A DNA stretch of 7,593 bases. Source: an uncultured Collinsella sp. (lineage in GTDB: Bacteria; Actinomycetota; Coriobacteriia; Coriobacteriales; Coriobacteriaceae). The notes under the pieces were generated by a model. It saw only the letters and a program-made list of their open reading frames with translations, made no database searches and had not been told where the DNA came from. Both the position numbers and the translations under genes were made by a program. How positions within the stretch are numbered: the first letter of the stretch is position 1; every line of letters starts with the position of its first letter. Positions 5,729-7,593 of the stretch are shown piece by piece. The stretch spans positions 1-7,593 of the forward strand of contig URBM01000093.1 in the NCBI GenBank assembly GCA_900545995.1. Reading direction: 5' to 3'.

Positions 5729-6340
5729 ATGGCAACCAGCAAACCGCGTCTTGATCGTCGCATCATTCGCAGCCGTAATGCCATCCTTTCGGCTTTCGAG
5801 CGCCTGCTCATGGAAAAGCCGCTGGCAGACATTACGGTGAGTGCCATCGCGCGCGAGGCCAATGTCGACCGCAAGACCTTTTACGTTCACTTTGGTACGG
5901 TTGACGGCCTGCTCGATGCCATTGCCGTCGATGTGGTGGAGATGATTGTCGACTCGGTCGAGAAAACGCTTGCTTCTATGGACGGTGACACCAGCGAGCG
6001 CGCTCTTGGCGCGGCGGCGACCTTCTTTAAAACCGTTAATGAGGCACTGTGCAACAACTTAGTGCTCAATCGTCAGCTGATCGAGAATATTCCGCTCGAT
6101 GATTTCATGGCTCGTCTTCGTGCGCCGCTCGAACATGAGATTGCCGAGCGCGATCTGCTGCCCCAAGGTCTCAAGGACGAGATGTTCGACTACTATCTGG
6201 CGTTTTTGCTGTCGGGTATTATCGGTATCTATCGCACGTGGGCATTGTCTGATGGCTCGGTTCCTATCGAGCGCGTCTCGGAGGTTGCCAACGACCTCAC
6301 GCTCAACGGCCTTTCGAGTCTGGAATCTCGCTTGGATTAG
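5729..6340 (+). CDS. TetR/AcrR-family transcriptional regulator
   Basis: A 203-residue regulator, the usual TetR length. The N-terminal DNA-binding domain spans about 10-60: a first helix (RSRNAILSAFERLLMEK) and the helix-turn-helix ITVSAIAREANVDRKTFYVHF (35-55), whose recognition helix and YxHF ending are hallmarks of the family. The C-terminal part is helical, with an LLSGIIGIYRTWAL segment (160-173) like that of DhaS-type members, and would hold the ligand pocket and dimer face; the ligand cannot be told. An ATG nine codons upstream is less likely because GAAGGG at 5715-5720 sits eight bases before the ATG at 5729. It follows the membrane protein gene by 116 bases in the same direction without a terminator between, so it may control that gene or itself, or, less likely, the convergent ABC gene. 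Confidence 0.88.
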   Translation: MATSKPRLDRRIIRSRNAILSAFERLLMEKPLADITVSAIAREANVDRKTFYVHFGTVDGLLDAIAVDVVEMIVDSVEKTLASMDGDTSERALGAAATFFKTVNEALCNNLVLNRQLIENIPLDDFMARLRAPLEHEIAERDLLPQGLKDEMFDYYLAFLLSGIIGIYRTWALSDGSVPIERVSEVANDLTLNGLSSLESRLD

Positions 6341-6342
6341 GC

Positions 6343-6426
6343 CTAGTTGGGCTCGTCGGCGTGGAAATCCCTGTTCACGAGGTTCTCCGGCGCCTTGGAG
6401 ACCTCGCCGGTGTAGGAGCTGTAGCC
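6343..6426 (-). pseudogene. Relic of an IS3-family transposase (OrfB) on the minus strand
   Basis: Read on the minus strand from 6426 to the TAG at 6343-6345, this gives 27 residues including YSSYTGEVSKAPENL and NRDFHADEPN. These resemble the stretch of IS3-family OrfB just before the integrase core, where YSSY-GE-x-PAPENL-RDFHADAPN normally continues into a WLTDITEF-type DDE domain. Here a stop follows the Asn directly, and an in-frame TAA lies four codons before the Tyr, so both the upstream and the catalytic parts are gone. It cannot be functional. It sits two bases after the tetR stop and 26 bases beyond the 3' end of the ABC gene. Confidence 0.62.
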
Positions 6427-6452
6427 TGAGGATCCTTAAAAGAAAGTCCAGT

Positions 6453-7545
6453 TTATTCTTCCCACTCCAAATGGGAATCCTCCGATGCGCCTTCGCATAC
6501 TCGCATGACCTCGATACCATGCGAGCGTGCGAACTCGACGAGCTCTGCGTTGCGGGCGTTTATGGTGCCGAAGGCGGAGGGGCACACGATAAGGCGCGCG
6601 CAGTGGACGAGGAGCTCTTTGGCGCGGGCTATGGTTTTATCCCCGATCGGCTCGAAGGCGCGCTCGGCCACGCATTCCGTCGCCAGGTCGCGCGCGAGCT
6701 CGCAGTCGATGTCCCCTTCGTGCAGAACGCCCGCGTAGAACGCCTTGCCCTGTCGGATGAGCTGGCGAAACACAGCCGACCCCGTACCTGCGCCAGCGAT
6801 GACGAACGTGTGCGCATCGCCGTGTGGGCGCCCAATTTCCACGCTGCCGAAGCGCTCGTTGAAGGTGCCATGTTTAAGGCCGTAGAGCTCGCCAATCGTC
6901 TCGCGCGTGAATATGTCCTCGGGTGCGCCGGCGCGGAAGACCCGGCCGTCCTTCACGCAAATCACCTTGTCGGCGCTTTTCTGCGCGAGCTCGAGTTCGT
7001 GGATGGACATGATGATAGCCACATTCCGCGATTTCGCAAGGTGGCGAAGTATTCGCAGCAGGTCGATCTGGTAGCGGATATCGAGATACGACGTGGGCTC
7101 GTCGAGCACGAGCACGCGCGGATCCTGCGCGATGGCGCGTGCGAGCATGACGCGCTGGCGTTGCCCGTCGCTTATCTGCATGAAGTCGCGCTCGGCGAGC
7201 TCTTCCACATGTGCGGTTTTCATGGCCTCGTCGACCCGACTATGGTCGTCGGGCGAGAGTGTGCCCATTCGCCCGGTGTAGGGATGCCTTCCCGCCTCTA
7301 CGATATCGCGGCAGGTGAGGAGCTCGGTCCGGGGGCGATCTGTCAGCATAACGGCAAGGTTCCTTGCGAACTCCGCCGTCTTCCATCGGGAAATCTCCCG
7401 CCCGTCGAGCTCGACCGCGCCGGCAAGCGGTGCCAGATGGCGTGTGATGGTTTTCAAGATGGTCGACTTGCCCGAGCCGTTCGGCCCGATGAGCGCCACG
7501 ACGTCGCCCGCGCGAACCTCCAGATCGACGCCTTCGACTACGACC
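6453..7545 (-). CDS. ABC transporter ATP-binding protein, iron/siderophore/cobalamin type, with C-terminal extra domain (N-terminus cut)
   Basis: The genomic part encodes 363 residues beginning VVVEGVDLEVRAGDVVALIG; only the first strand, perhaps 12-20 residues, is missing. Counting from that Val: Walker A GPNGSGKST (20-28), an unusual Q-loop region AVMLTDRP with no Gln (64-71), GRHPYTGRMG (85-94), signature ISDGQ (124-128), Walker B VLVLDEP (144-150), D-loop YLD and the H-loop His182. The GRxPYTG and SDGQRQ forms fit FecE/FepC/BtuD-like ATPases that power iron-chelate, haem or corrinoid import at the inner face of the membrane. From about 245 a further 119-residue alpha/beta domain follows, starting HTFVIAGAGTGSAVFRQL with a glycine-rich turn. 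The apparent start MGSEMCIRDR upstream is translated adapter. Permease and binding-protein genes would lie beyond the right end. It is convergent with tetR. Confidence 0.86.
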
Positions 7546-7593
7546 CTGTCTCTTATACACATCTCCGAGCCCACGAGACATCTCAGGATCTCG
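7546..7593. other. Nextera read-2 adapter, i7 index and start of P7, not genomic
   Basis: CTGTCTCTTATACACATCT (7546-7564) and CCGAGCCCACGAGAC (7565-7579) form the Nextera read-2 adapter. ATCTCAGG (7580-7587) corresponds to a Nextera XT i7 index (N715, from memory) and ATCTCG (7588-7593) is the beginning of the P7 flow-cell sequence. The last genuine base is about 7545. Confidence 0.98.

Noticed and set aside
6387..6410. Stem CCGGCG/CGCCGG with a 12-base loop between tetR and the ABC gene, as a shared terminator
   Set aside because: It has no T-run on either side, has a large loop, and lies within the transposase relic; convergent transcripts have no clear intrinsic terminator here.
6429..6436. 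AGGATCCT palindrome at the relic/ABC boundary
   Set aside because: It is just a BamHI-type site; no vector sequence or duplicated target supports a cloning or insertion junction.
7240..7581. Minus-strand frame starting in adapter (ending DVYKRQ before the genomic part)
   Set aside because: It is a shadow of the ABC gene in another frame and its start is adapter sequence.
1..7593. CRISPR array, phage module, toxin-antitoxin or biosynthetic cluster
   Set aside because: No spaced repeats, phage structural or integrase genes, small paired ORFs or synthase domains were seen on either strand.

Overview
The window is a 7.6-kb, GC-rich assembled fragment from a high-GC Gram-positive bacterium. Codon use, protein character and gene content suggest class Coriobacteriia, most likely Collinsella or a close relative. 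That placement is inference from family resemblance, not a search. Both ends carry Illumina Nextera (Tn5) adapter sequence (1-21 and 7546-7593), so genuine DNA spans about 22-7545 and the two outermost genes are cut by library fragmentation, not by biology.

Left part (22-2320), sugar phosphate metabolism: the last 36 codons of a probable PTS enzyme I gene (ptsI) are followed by a 1-phosphofructokinase-like gene (copy A, 208-1140) and a strong intrinsic terminator. A second, diverged 1-phosphofructokinase gene (copy B, 1330-2262) follows as its own unit with its own terminator. Enzyme I starts PEP-dependent sugar uptake and FruK phosphorylates the fructose-1-phosphate made by a fructose PTS, so this looks like the end of a fructose-uptake locus. 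Copy B keeps the usual FruK residues; copy A differs at several of them.

Middle (2405-4196), tRNA maturation: a complete HD-domain CCA tRNA nucleotidyltransferase gene is followed by a well-formed promoter, two identical tandem tRNA-Glu(CTC) genes that already encode CCA, and an intrinsic terminator.

Right part (4197-7545): a multi-spanning membrane protein of the lysylphosphatidylglycerol-synthase-TM/flippase-like family, then a TetR-type regulator with a palindrome in its upstream gap. Convergent to these lies a nearly complete iron/siderophore/cobalamin-type ABC ATPase with an added C-terminal domain. Between tetR and the ABC gene sits a short relic of an IS3-family transposase, which marks a rearrangement or transfer boundary.

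No CRISPR array, phage genes or clear new system is visible. The best leads are the diverged FruK pair, the ABC C-terminal extension, and the adapter-derived false N-terminus that would mislead automatic annotation.
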